Assembly: GCA_902797005.1 (NCBI GenBank)
Contig: CADBRE010000126.1
Location: 1 to 8,200 of the forward strand
Length of the DNA stretch: 8,200 bases
DNA from: an uncultured Erysipelotrichaceae bacterium
GTDB lineage: Bacteria; Bacillota_I; Bacilli_A; RF39; UBA660
Reading direction: 5' to 3'
A model generated the notes under the pieces. The model was not told where the DNA came from and searched no databases. It saw nothing but the letters and a program-made list of their open reading frames with translations. The stretch's first letter is position 1. Every line of letters starts with the position of its first letter. This document shows positions 1-7,502 of the stretch, piece after piece. The translations under genes and the position numbers were made by a program.

Positions 1-666
1 AATACTGGTGGAAGCACAAGCAGCAGTACACATACATATGGAACACCAAAAGCATTGACAGCCAATGGATTTACAAAGAATGAATATGAGTTCATCGGAT
101 GGAATACTAAAGACGATGGAACTGGTACAAGCTACAGTGATCAAGAAAGTGTATCTACTCTAACAAGTACAGATAATGGTAGTGTTACTTTATATGCACA
201 GTGGAAGAAAAACGGGTATACTATCACATTTGATGTTAATGGCGGAAACGACTGGACAGGCACAAGATGCACTTCTCCAGCAACATTATCAGGTACAACA
301 TGTATTAAGGAGGTAGAACCTGGAAGCTCATACGGAAGCTTACCAACACCTTATCGTTCATCTACTAGCTGCTATGACTACTCATTTAGTTATTGGAAAA
401 CATCATCGGGCTCTAGGGTTTATACTAGCAATATTCCTACTGGAGATACAACATTATATGCTGTGTGGAGCTCTAGTTATACTTGTTGCACTCCAACATA
501 TAGCTGCCCAAGTGGATATGCATATCAATCAACATATCATACATGTTATTATGTTAATGACAGCTGCAGGAGAGTAGCTTCAGCGCCTGCCAATTATACA
601 TGTACTTGCGGTTCTTTGCAAAATAATCATTGTGTTGTTTACCGGGATGCGGATTATGGATGTTAA
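1..666 (+). CDS. Surface protein with InlB-type repeats, 3' part only
   Basis: The frame is open from base 1, so the true start lies upstream and only the last 221 residues are present. Two InlB/Listeria-Bacteroides-type repeats are visible. The first, about bases 1-216, contains YEFIGWNT and ends TLYAQW. The second, about bases 220-471, contains ITFDVNGG, then FSYWKT, and ends TLYAVW. A Cys-rich tail of about 60 residues follows (bases 478-663) with nine cysteines, including CTPTYSC and NHCVVY. This family of repeats is known from cell-surface and adhesin-like proteins, so an extracellular role in adhesion or surface structure is inferred. The tail resembles that of the next gene, which starts 22 bases after this stop and probably shares its transcript. 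By analogy the missing N-terminus may also be a prepilin leader, but that cannot be seen here. Confidence 0.85.
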   Translation, partial: NTGGSTSSSTHTYGTPKALTANGFTKNEYEFIGWNTKDDGTGTSYSDQESVSTLTSTDNGSVTLYAQWKKNGYTITFDVNGGNDWTGTRCTSPATLSGTTCIKEVEPGSSYGSLPTPYRSSTSCYDYSFSYWKTSSGSRVYTSNIPTGDTTLYAVWSSSYTCCTPTYSCPSGYAYQSTYHTCYYVNDSCRRVASAPANYTCTCGSLQNNHCVVYRDADYGC

Positions 667-673
667 AAAGAAT

Positions 674-680
674 AAAGGAG
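674..680 (+). promoter_or_regulatory. Ribosome binding site fixing the prepilin start
   Basis: AAAGGAG lies 8 bases before the ATG at 689. It decides the start, because the same frame is open further upstream, back to a TTG at 632 inside the previous gene. Only the ATG at 689 puts the prepilin leader MNKKG at the N-terminus. Confidence 0.85.
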
Positions 681-688
681 AATATCTT

Positions 689-2749
689 ATGAACAAAAAA
701 GGATTTACACTAATTGAAATACTTGCTGTTATAGGACTCTTAGCTGTTATAGCACTTTTAGTAATTCCAAACATATCAAAAAAAAAAAAAAAATCAAAAG
801 AAAAACTGTTTTTTGAAAATGTCATTGCTGCTTTTGAAAGTGCCCCTAATACATATGTATATAATACAGCTGATGGGAATTATGAAACAGTCTTTTGTTC
901 TGTTGACTCATTTGGAGACAATAGATTGAATACTGACTTAGGTAATGATATTGACTATAAAATTAAAGTTAATTCTGATGGAGAAGTAGTTTCTTTGGTA
1001 GCAACAAATGGCGAATACTCATATTCACTAAATTATAATTACCGAGGTTATAGTAAAAATAACTTGTCTTTTGAAAATGTTTTGGATGGAGGATTAAGTT
1101 TTAGTTGTTCTACTGAGGTTATGGATGTTTCTGTTGTTGCGACTAATGCAACGGCTAATCCTAGTGTGATAAGTACAAATTATGGAGAAGATGGAACAAG
1201 CGTTATTACAGTTGGTGAAGGATATACATTAGAAGGAGCAGAGTATTCATGCAATAATGGAATAAGCAATAGTTTGGTGGGTAATGCCTTTAATATATAT
1301 AATGTTAAAAATGGCGGAGAATGTATAATAAGTGCTAATTTAATAAACTTTAATGTTATCGCTGAGATTATAAACGGAAGTATAGTTGGTGATAGTAATA
1401 GAACTCTTGGATATGGAGAATCTACAACATTCAATTATACTGTAGATGAAGGGTATAACATGAATGGAGTAAGTCCTAGTTGTAACTTTAATGCTTCAGT
1501 ATCTTTAAATGAGGGAGTATTAACTGTAAATAATGTTAAGGGAGCTGGCAAATGTACTATTACCCCAAATGCAAATACATATACAATAGCATATGATGAT
1601 GTGAATTTACTTTATGGAATGATAAATATAGCAGATACCACTAGTAGCAGAATGCATTATTCAGTAAATAATGGGGTGGTTACAGTTACTGCTAATTATG
1701 ATGATGGATATGGATTTATTAATGGACGGGTGTATTTGGAAGCAGGCCAAAAATATATATTTAATGCAGAATCTAGTGGAAATGCAGCCGAAGTAGAGGC
1801 ATTCTTAATGTTGGATGGAAATTATGCCACATATTATCGCATGGCAAGTTTTAATAACTATGAATTTATTCCAACTGAAACAGGCACATATTATTTAAGA
1901 CTTGATGTAAATCAAAAAGGTAAAACGCATACTTTTTCAAACATAAGAATAAATAGAGTTTATCCATCTAAAACTGTCACCTATAATGGTACATATGGCG
2001 ATTTACCTACCGCTAGTAAGATGGGGCATACTTTTGAAGGCTGGTATACAAGTGCGACTGGAGGAAATAAAATAGAGAGTACAACAAAGGTAACAACAGC
2101 ATCAAATCAAACCTTATATTCTCATTGGACTACTAATACATATGCGTTTGATCTTAATATGTACTTACCTAATGGCTCACAACCATGGCAAACGTGTGAT
2201 GCTGGAAGGTTTAGTGTTTCATATGACGGAGGAAACACATGGACTAATAATGTATGTAATGAATCTACAAGTACATCCTATTATGGGCAACAAATATGGA
2301 TTAAGGATATATTGCCTGCAACGGGAATCTATGTGACCGGTGTAAGTAATATGACTAATGATAATGGAATATACAAAACCACAATAACAGGGCCTGTTAC
2401 AATAGAAATAAGTACTGCATCAAGCGGTGGTGGCTCTGGTGGTAATTCGGGTGGTAGCTCTGGTGGCAATTCGGGTAGTTGCACGACCACTTATAGTTGT
2501 ACAGGAGGATATACATATTTAAACGGTACTTGTTATAAAGTCAGCAGCAGTAATACTGTAACTGCAGGTACATATAGTACTTACAGCAGTTGTGCAAGTG
2601 TGATAAGTGGTTCAACATATTCTGGCTATTCTTGCATTTCAAATTCTTCTGGTGGTTATACTGCAATAAAATGTACAGGTGGTGCAAGATTAGAAAATGG
2701 CTATTGTGTATTATATGATTCTAGTAGAGTTACTAGTAGTTGTTCTTAA
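689..2749 (+). CDS. Prepilin-like surface protein with InlB-type repeat and Cys-rich tail
   Basis: This 686-residue protein begins MNKKG-FTLIE, the class III signal cut by prepilin peptidase after Gly5 and N-methylated on Phe6, with the usual Glu at mature position 5. A hydrophobic helix follows (about residues 6-28), then five lysines (31-35) encoded by an A tract. Visible order after that: an N-terminal region with Cys70 and Cys140; two related modules at about 146-217 and 221-294, each with two cysteines exactly 24 residues apart (188/212 and 265/289); a probable beta-sandwich at about 315-425; an InlB-type repeat at about 428-480 (HTFEGWYT to TLYSHW); a further beta-rich domain to about 576; a Gly/Ser linker (about 578-597); and a tail with eight cysteines (598-685). 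Ordinary pilins have 100-200 residues, so this is very large. It is probably inserted in the membrane or in a pilus-like fibre and displayed outside the cell. No pilus assembly genes lie in the window. Confidence 0.9.
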   Translation: MNKKGFTLIEILAVIGLLAVIALLVIPNISKKKKKSKEKLFFENVIAAFESAPNTYVYNTADGNYETVFCSVDSFGDNRLNTDLGNDIDYKIKVNSDGEVVSLVATNGEYSYSLNYNYRGYSKNNLSFENVLDGGLSFSCSTEVMDVSVVATNATANPSVISTNYGEDGTSVITVGEGYTLEGAEYSCNNGISNSLVGNAFNIYNVKNGGECIISANLINFNVIAEIINGSIVGDSNRTLGYGESTTFNYTVDEGYNMNGVSPSCNFNASVSLNEGVLTVNNVKGAGKCTITPNANTYTIAYDDVNLLYGMINIADTTSSRMHYSVNNGVVTVTANYDDGYGFINGRVYLEAGQKYIFNAESSGNAAEVEAFLMLDGNYATYYRMASFNNYEFIPTETGTYYLRLDVNQKGKTHTFSNIRINRVYPSKTVTYNGTYGDLPTASKMGHTFEGWYTSATGGNKIESTTKVTTASNQTLYSHWTTNTYAFDLNMYLPNGSQPWQTCDAGRFSVSYDGGNTWTNNVCNESTSTSYYGQQIWIKDILPATGIYVTGVSNMTNDNGIYKTTITGPVTIEISTASSGGGSGGNSGGSSGGNSGSCTTTYSCTGGYTYLNGTCYKVSSSNTVTAGTYSTYSSCASVISGSTYSGYSCISNSSGGYTAIKCTGGARLENGYCVLYDSSRVTSSCS
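778..793 (+). repeat. 16-base A homopolymer inside the prepilin gene
   Basis: Sixteen consecutive A residues cover the end of a Ser codon and five Lys codons (residues 31-35), just after the membrane helix. The frame is intact in this copy. A gain or loss of one base would cut the protein soon after the helix, so this is a candidate slippage or phase-variation tract. It is also a place where sequencing error is likely. Confidence 0.9.
2435..2482 (+). repeat. Two tandem 24-base units in the Gly/Ser linker
   Basis: Units at 2435-2458 and 2459-2482 match at 21 of 24 positions. They encode SGGNSGGS and SGGNSGSC. They form most of the flexible linker between the extracellular domains and the Cys-rich tail, and may vary in copy number between strains. 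Confidence 0.75.
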
Positions 2750-2821
2750 TGAAAACTTCAGATAATTTTAGATATAATCAATCAAGTAAGAGAAACAGAT
2801 ATCTTATTATTAGTGCTAATT

Positions 2822-2866
2822 AAAGTGGTGATAAAGTTAGTCTTTACACCCTTTTATATATTTATG
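2822..2866 (+). terminator. Terminator after the surface-protein operon
   Basis: A long hairpin is visible. AAAG (2822-2825) pairs with CTTT (2851-2854), GGTG (2827-2830) with CACC (2847-2850), and TAAAG (2832-2836) with CTTTA (2842-2846). The loop is TTAGT, and T2826 and A2831 are bulged. A T-rich but interrupted tract, TTTTATATATTT, follows. The rest of the 223-base gap shows no other clear structure beyond a weak promoter candidate. Confidence 0.65.
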
Positions 2867-2907
2867 ACAATAAAATGTAAAAAAGTTTTGGTGTTTGCTT
2901 GTATTTG

Positions 2908-2936
2908 TTGTTGATATAGTTTAATATAAATATAGG
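2908..2936 (+). promoter_or_regulatory. Possible promoter for tdk-ppdK
   Basis: TTGTTG (2908-2913) and TATAGG (2931-2936) are 17 bases apart and lie just upstream of tdk. Both boxes deviate from consensus, and the surrounding AT-rich stretch offers alternatives such as TATAAA at 2925-2930. A promoter is expected here because a terminator lies upstream, but its exact position is a guess. Confidence 0.35.
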
Positions 2937-2961
2937 TATTTGGATGAATAACTATACCAGT

Positions 2962-2966
2962 GGAGG
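2962..2966 (+). promoter_or_regulatory. Ribosome binding site deciding the tdk start
   Basis: GGAGG ends 6 bases before the ATG at 2973 but only 3 bases before an adjacent in-frame GTG at 2970. The spacing favours ATG at 2973, giving a protein that begins MSKLYF. Confidence 0.75.
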
Positions 2967-2972
2967 TGTGTG

Positions 2973-3560
2973 ATGAGTAAGCTCTATTTCAGATTTGGTG
3001 CGATGAACTGTGGAAAAAGTACAGTTTTGATGCAAGTAGCGCATAACTATGAAGAAAGAGGAATGCATGTTTTGCTTTTGAAACCTAGTATAGATAAAAA
3101 GGCAGAAGATAGGATTTCTTCTAGAATAGGAATTGAAAGGAAAGTTGACTATTTAGTTACTGATGTTAAAGGACTAAGAGAATATTTGGCAAATGTTTCT
3201 AAAGAAGTTAAATGTATTCTAGTTGATGAAGCACAGTTTTTAAATAGGGAAGAAGTAGATGAACTATTTATATTTAGTAAATTTACTAATATTCCTGTTA
3301 TATGTTATGGACTTAAGACTGACTTTAAGGCTAATGCTTTTCCTGGAAGTAGTAGATTATTTGAACTGGCTGACGAACTAGAAGAATTAACCACTATATG
3401 CGAATGTGGTAAAAAAGCACATTTTAATGCAAGGTTAATTAACGGTGAGTTTACTAATGAAGGCGAGCAAGTAGCAATAGATGGAATAGATGCTTCATAT
3501 GTACCTTTATGTGGTGAATGTTATTTATCTAAAGTATTAAAAATGGAAAGGAAGAAATAA
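2973..3560 (+). CDS. tdk: Thymidine kinase
   Basis: This cytosolic salvage enzyme transfers phosphate from ATP to thymidine to give dTMP. The 195-residue length is normal for the bacterial/type II TK1-like family. The P-loop GAMNCGKST is at residues 9-17. The Walker B segment ILVDEAQF (82-89) contains the expected catalytic Glu86. Two cysteine pairs at 143/145 and 180/183 match the structural zinc site, and the lasso region before Tyr176 fits the thymidine-binding loop. The whole sequence follows E. coli Tdk closely, for example YEERGM, SSRIG, CYGLKTDF and NEGEQV. Start choice rests on GGAGG spacing. The stop TAA is immediately followed by the ppdK ATG, so the two genes are probably co-transcribed and perhaps translationally coupled. 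Confidence 0.97.
   Translation: MSKLYFRFGAMNCGKSTVLMQVAHNYEERGMHVLLLKPSIDKKAEDRISSRIGIERKVDYLVTDVKGLREYLANVSKEVKCILVDEAQFLNREEVDELFIFSKFTNIPVICYGLKTDFKANAFPGSSRLFELADELEELTTICECGKKAHFNARLINGEFTNEGEQVAIDGIDASYVPLCGECYLSKVLKMERKK
3547..3552 (+). promoter_or_regulatory. Ribosome binding site for ppdK inside tdk
   Basis: AAAGGA lies in the last codons of tdk, 8 bases before the ppdK ATG at 3561. The ppdK initiation site therefore overlaps translated tdk sequence, which supports translational coupling. Confidence 0.7.
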
Positions 3561-6185
3561 ATGAAATACGTAAAATCATTTGAAGAAGGAAACAAAGATG
3601 AAAGAAACCTTTTAGGTGGTAAAGGTGCTAACCTTGCAGAAATGACTAATATTGGTCTACCTGTACCTAGAGGTTTTACAGTTACAACAGAGGCTTGTAA
3701 CAAATATTATGAAAATGGTGAAGGTTTAGGAGAAGAAATAGAAAATGAAATCTTTACTAAAGTTAAAGAACTAGAAGAAAAGACAGGAAAGACATTTGGA
3801 AGCACTACTAATCCATTATTAGTTAGTGTAAGAAGTGGTGCTAGAGTATCAATGCCTGGTATGATGGATACTGTACTTAACTTAGGACTTAACGATGAAG
3901 TTGCTAAAGGATTTGCAGAAGTTACTGGAAATGAAAGATTTGTAATGGATAGCTATAGAAGATTTATACAAATGTTTTCAGATGTAGTTAAAGGTTATCC
4001 AAAGGCATCTTTTGAAAGAAAGTTTGATGAGATTAAAGAATCTAAGGGAGTTAAGTTTGATACTGAACTTAATGCTGAAGATTTAAAAGAAGTAATAGCT
4101 ATTTATAAGGAAGAATATAAGAGATTATCTGGTGAAGAATTTCCTCAAGATCCTAAAGAACAACTTATTGAAGCAGTTAAAGCTGTGTTTAGAAGTTGGA
4201 ACAATGAAAGAGCTATTTACTATAGAAAGATAAATGAAATACCTGGAACTTGGGGAACTGCAGTAAATGTTCAAGAAATGGTATTTGGTAATAAGAATAA
4301 TAACTCTGGAACAGGTGTAGCGTTTACTAGAAACCCTGCTACTGGTGAAAAGAAGTTATTTGGTGAATACCTAATGAATGCTCAAGGAGAAGATGTAGTT
4401 GCAGGAATCCGCACTCCACAAACTATAGATACTTTGAAAGAAGTAAATGAAGAAGTATATAATCAATTTGTAAATGTATGCAACATACTAGAAAATCATT
4501 ACAAAGATATGCAAGATATGGAATTCACTATTGAAGATGGTCATTTATTCATGCTTCAGACTAGAAATGGTAAGAGAACAACTGCTGCTGCTTTAAAAAT
4601 AGCTGTAGATTTAGTTAGAGAAGGAATGATCACTAAAGAAGAAGCTTTGCTTAGAGTAGAACCTAAGAGCTTAGATCAGTTATTGCATCCTACATTTGAA
4701 GAAGAATCACTTAAAAATGGAGTAGTCTTAGCTACTGGACTTGCTGCTTCACCTGGTGCTGCTACTGGTAAGATTTGTTTTAATGCTGAAGATGTTATTA
4801 AGGCAAGTGAATCTGGTGAAAAAGATTTAATTTTAGTTAGACTAGAGACTTCTCCAGAAGACATTGAAGGAATGAACATAGCTAATGGTATTCTAACTGT
4901 AAGAGGTGGAATGACAAGCCACGCTGCTGTTGTAGCAAGAGGAATTGGAACTTGCTGTGTAAGTGGATGTTCAGAAGTCAAAATTAACGAAAAAGAAAAG
5001 GCTTTAACTATTGGTGAAAGAGTATTCCATGAAGGAGACTGGATGAGCTTAGATGGTTCAACTGGTAATGTTTATGGTGAAAGAATAGAAACTAAAGAAG
5101 CTGAAATAAGTGGAGATTTTAAAGAGTTTATGTCTTGGGCTGATGAAACTAGAAAACTACAAATCAGAACTAATGCTGATACTCCAAGAGATGCAATGCA
5201 AGCTAGAAAATTAGGCGCTGAAGGAATAGGACTTTGTAGAACCGAGCATATGTTCTTTGAAACTGAAAGAATCTTTAACTTTAGAAGAATGATAACTGCT
5301 GATACTTTAGAGTTAAGAGAAGAAGCATTATCTAAAATACTTCCATATCAAAGAAGTGACTTTGAAGGATTATTTGAAGCAATGGATGGATACTCAGTTA
5401 TCATTAGACTACTAGATCCACCACTACATGAGTTCTTGCCTCATACAGACAATGAAATTAAAGAACTTGCTGATTCTTTAGGAATGACATTTGAGAATCT
5501 TAAAGCAAGAGTAGAGTCTATAAAAGAGTTTAACCCAATGATGGGACACAGAGGTTGCAGACTTGATGTAACTTACCCAGAAATAGCTAAGATGCAAACA
5601 AGAGCTATTATTGAAGCTGCTATTAATACAAAAGCTAAAGGAATTAATACTGAAGTAGAAATAATGGTTCCACTTGTAGGTAGTGAAAGTGAAATTAAGT
5701 TTGTTAAAGATATAATTGACACTACTGCTAAAGAAGTAATGGAAGAAAAAGGCACTGAGGTAGATTACAAAGTTGGTACAATGATTGAAATACCTAGAGC
5801 TGCTGTTATTGCTGATAAACTAGCTAAACATGCTGAGTTCTTCAGTTTCGGAACAAATGACTTAACTCAAATGACATTTGGATTTAGTAGAGATGATGCT
5901 GGTAAGTTCTTAAATGACTACTATAAAAATGGTTTATTTGAAAACGATCCATTTGCTAAGATAGATCAAGAAGGTGTAGGAGAATTAATGCGTTTAGCTG
6001 CTGAAAAAGGAAGAAGCACTAGACCTGATATCTCTCTTGGTATATGCGGTGAACACGGAGGAGAAACTTCATCAATTGAGTTCTGCAATAGTTTAGGACT
6101 TAACTATGTTTCATGCTCACCTTATAGAGTACCACTTGCAAGACTATCTGCTGCACAAGCTGCTATCAAAGCAAAGAAGAATTAA
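3561..6185 (+). CDS. ppdK: Pyruvate, phosphate dikinase
   Basis: This enzyme interconverts ATP, pyruvate and phosphate with AMP, phosphoenolpyruvate and pyrophosphate. In fermenters it often runs towards ATP and pyruvate as an energy-saving glycolytic step. The 874 residues match the usual bacterial length. The N-terminal ATP-grasp region starts LLGGKGANLAEM and includes RSGARVSMPGMMD and, near residue 320, MEFTIEDG and LQTRNGKRT. The swivelling phosphohistidine domain has GGMTSHAA with His454, and Thr452 is at the site that PPDK regulatory proteins phosphorylate. The C-terminal PEP/pyruvate barrel shows Arg560, Glu743, Asp767 in GTNDLTQ and catalytic Cys829 in GICGEHGG. It appears complete and active. 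It sits directly behind tdk and ends in its own terminator. Its last 32 bases recur at 7659-7690. No regulatory kinase/phosphorylase gene is present in the window. Confidence 0.98.
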   Translation: MKYVKSFEEGNKDERNLLGGKGANLAEMTNIGLPVPRGFTVTTEACNKYYENGEGLGEEIENEIFTKVKELEEKTGKTFGSTTNPLLVSVRSGARVSMPGMMDTVLNLGLNDEVAKGFAEVTGNERFVMDSYRRFIQMFSDVVKGYPKASFERKFDEIKESKGVKFDTELNAEDLKEVIAIYKEEYKRLSGEEFPQDPKEQLIEAVKAVFRSWNNERAIYYRKINEIPGTWGTAVNVQEMVFGNKNNNSGTGVAFTRNPATGEKKLFGEYLMNAQGEDVVAGIRTPQTIDTLKEVNEEVYNQFVNVCNILENHYKDMQDMEFTIEDGHLFMLQTRNGKRTTAAALKIAVDLVREGMITKEEALLRVEPKSLDQLLHPTFEEESLKNGVVLATGLAASPGAATGKICFNAEDVIKASESGEKDLILVRLETSPEDIEGMNIANGILTVRGGMTSHAAVVARGIGTCCVSGCSEVKINEKEKALTIGERVFHEGDWMSLDGSTGNVYGERIETKEAEISGDFKEFMSWADETRKLQIRTNADTPRDAMQARKLGAEGIGLCRTEHMFFETERIFNFRRMITADTLELREEALSKILPYQRSDFEGLFEAMDGYSVIIRLLDPPLHEFLPHTDNEIKELADSLGMTFENLKARVESIKEFNPMMGHRGCRLDVTYPEIAKMQTRAIIEAAINTKAKGINTEVEIMVPLVGSESEIKFVKDIIDTTAKEVMEEKGTEVDYKVGTMIEIPRAAVIADKLAKHAEFFSFGTNDLTQMTFGFSRDDAGKFLNDYYKNGLFENDPFAKIDQEGVGELMRLAAEKGRSTRPDISLGICGEHGGETSSIEFCNSLGLNYVSCSPYRVPLARLSAAQAAIKAKKN

Positions 6186-6186
6186 T
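6155..6186 (+). repeat. ppdK 3' tail, upstream copy of a 32-base direct repeat
   Basis: This segment encodes the ppdK C-terminus QAAIKAKKN plus the stop. It matches 7659-7690 at 29 of 32 positions with a constant offset of 1504 bases. The differences (T6164, C6167 and G6179 here) all fall at third codon positions. It is a candidate left attachment site or duplication boundary. Confidence 0.8.
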
Positions 6187-6198
6187 ATATAATAATTG

Positions 6199-6225
6199 AA
6201 AGACTAGTTAAAACTAGTCTTTTTT
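6199..6225 (+). terminator. Terminator of the tdk-ppdK operon
   Basis: AAAGACTAGT pairs with ACTAGTCTTT around a short loop centred on 6210-6211, followed by a run of T to 6225. It lies 13 bases after the ppdK stop and is a classic intrinsic terminator. It resembles the terminator at 7695-7720. Confidence 0.92.
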
Positions 6226-6236
6226 GTGTATCAATA

Positions 6237-6265
6237 TTGACATAATTGATGTGACATGCTATAAT
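6237..6265 (+). promoter_or_regulatory. Near-consensus extended -10 promoter
   Basis: TTGACA (6237-6242) and TATAAT (6260-6265) are separated by exactly 17 bases, and TGC directly precedes the -10 box (extended -10). Transcription should begin near 6272, leaving a leader of about 25 bases. It belongs to the unrecognised gene at 6297, and the box sequences predict strong constitutive expression. Confidence 0.9.
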
Positions 6266-6296
6266 AACTGTACTTTTAAAGGGGGAAAAAGTAATT

Positions 6297-7310
6297 ATGA
6301 GAAAACAAGGATATATAATTACACCATCTGATTTAACTGAAGAACCAATTGAATTAAGTCAAAAAGTAATTGAAAAATATGAACAATATGTATCCGAAGA
6401 GTTATTCAAATTTATTGATATAATTCAATTTGGATTAAGTTTTTTTGACATAAAAGCATATATTAATGAGAATAATAAAAACCAAATAGATTTTTATGAT
6501 AGTAATAACAATTTGTTATGTAGTAAGAAAATAGAAGCTCCAAAAACTAAAACGGAATATGTAACGTGTTTATTAAAAGCTCAGTTTTCTGAAAGATTTA
6601 GAACTGATATAGGAGAATTATTTATGAAAAGTGAACCTATAGATGAAGACTCTGAAAACTATTATTTTGATCTAATCTGTGGTGATTATTCTAAAAGTTT
6701 ATTTATTGCTAGAAGAAATGGCGAAATATCAAGTATAGATGTTGCAATTTATGGTCAAAAAGATTTCAACATTAAAAAAATATCTGTTTCTAAAATGGAT
6801 AGAGAATGGGTATGTTTTGAACTTGACGATGTATTTGGACCAAATGGAAATCATGAAGTAGGCAAGGCAAGAAAATTAAATTATCATGAGTCAAAATCTA
6901 ATATGGATATTTATGCATCCATAATTGAAAAATATGCTCATAAAAAGTCAAAATTCGTATACCTTGATTCATCGCATACTTCTATGAATGAAAAAGGAAA
7001 AAATAAAATAACTATATGGGAAAATAATAATAGAGAAGAATTTGAAATTCCTAGTGTTACGATGCTAGATTATATTAGTAAATTTTTATCACATCCTAGA
7101 AGTAAAGAAACTATTTCATACGTGGAAGGAGAAATGGAAAGAGAATTTACAGGAATGATAAGTTTTATCAAAAATAACTTTGACGTGTATAATAAAATAA
7201 CAGGATTGACTTATGAAGAAGATCCAAAGTTTGAAGAATTAATTAATGGTATAATTCTACCAGAATGTGACTTTACAACTGAAAAACAAAAAAAATTAGT
7301 TAAAAGATAA
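6297..7310 (+). CDS. Unrecognised 337-residue protein, possibly truncated by a stop codon
   Basis: I do not recognise this protein. It starts MRKQGYIITPSDL, 11 bases after AAAGGGGG, and has its own strong promoter. No signal peptide or membrane helix is visible, so it is probably cytosolic. It is rich in Lys, Glu, Asn, Ile and aromatic residues. The N-terminal third alternates helix-like (IELSQKVIEKYEQY) and strand-like stretches, the middle looks beta-rich (YYFDLICGDY, VCFELDDVFG), and the C-terminal part is helical and charged. I see no catalytic motif of a known family. The TAA at 7308-7310 interrupts a frame that continues in phase for 54 coding-like codons, so the natural product may have been about 391 residues. 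It lies inside the 1504-base interval flanked by ppdK tails and may be cargo of an inserted segment. Confidence 0.8.
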   Translation: MRKQGYIITPSDLTEEPIELSQKVIEKYEQYVSEELFKFIDIIQFGLSFFDIKAYINENNKNQIDFYDSNNNLLCSKKIEAPKTKTEYVTCLLKAQFSERFRTDIGELFMKSEPIDEDSENYYFDLICGDYSKSLFIARRNGEISSIDVAIYGQKDFNIKKISVSKMDREWVCFELDDVFGPNGNHEVGKARKLNYHESKSNMDIYASIIEKYAHKKSKFVYLDSSHTSMNEKGKNKITIWENNNREEFEIPSVTMLDYISKFLSHPRSKETISYVEGEMEREFTGMISFIKNNFDVYNKITGLTYEEDPKFEELINGIILPECDFTTEKQKKLVKR

Positions 7311-7475
7311 ATAAAAGAAAAATTAGATATCGTATTTAAGAATAACAATGAATCTGAAACAAAAAATGAAGAATCAAGAGAAGCACAAACAGAAACTCCA
7401 AAATATGATCTTAATTTAGATAGATTTAAAGATGTTCCAGCATATGTAGTTGGAAGTGATGATAATAAAAAATAG
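7311..7475 (+). pseudogene. In-frame continuation of the 6297 gene beyond its TAA
   Basis: Reading on in the same frame after the TAA at 7308 gives 54 sense codons up to TAG at 7473-7475. The peptide begins IKEKLDIVFKNN, has a Glu/Thr/Lys-rich stretch (ESETKNEESREAQTETP) and ends DVPAYVVGSDDNKK. There is no ATG, GTG or TTG in frame near its beginning and no separate ribosome site, so it is not a gene of its own. The simplest reading is that a single substitution created the TAA and cut off the C-terminal 54 residues. Stop-codon readthrough or a sequencing error are alternatives. Confidence 0.6.
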
Positions 7476-7502
7476 TCCATAATAATAAATAGTAGATAAC
7501 TG

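Noticed and set aside
632..688. Upstream TTG start giving a 705-residue version of the prepilin-like protein
   Set aside because: It overlaps the previous gene and would bury the prepilin leader. ATG at 689 has AAAGGAG at 8 bases and gives MNKKG-FTLIE at the terminus.
4676..4981. Minus-strand frame of 101 codons inside ppdK
   Set aside because: It is antisense to the conserved phosphohistidine domain and is explained by ppdK codon pattern.
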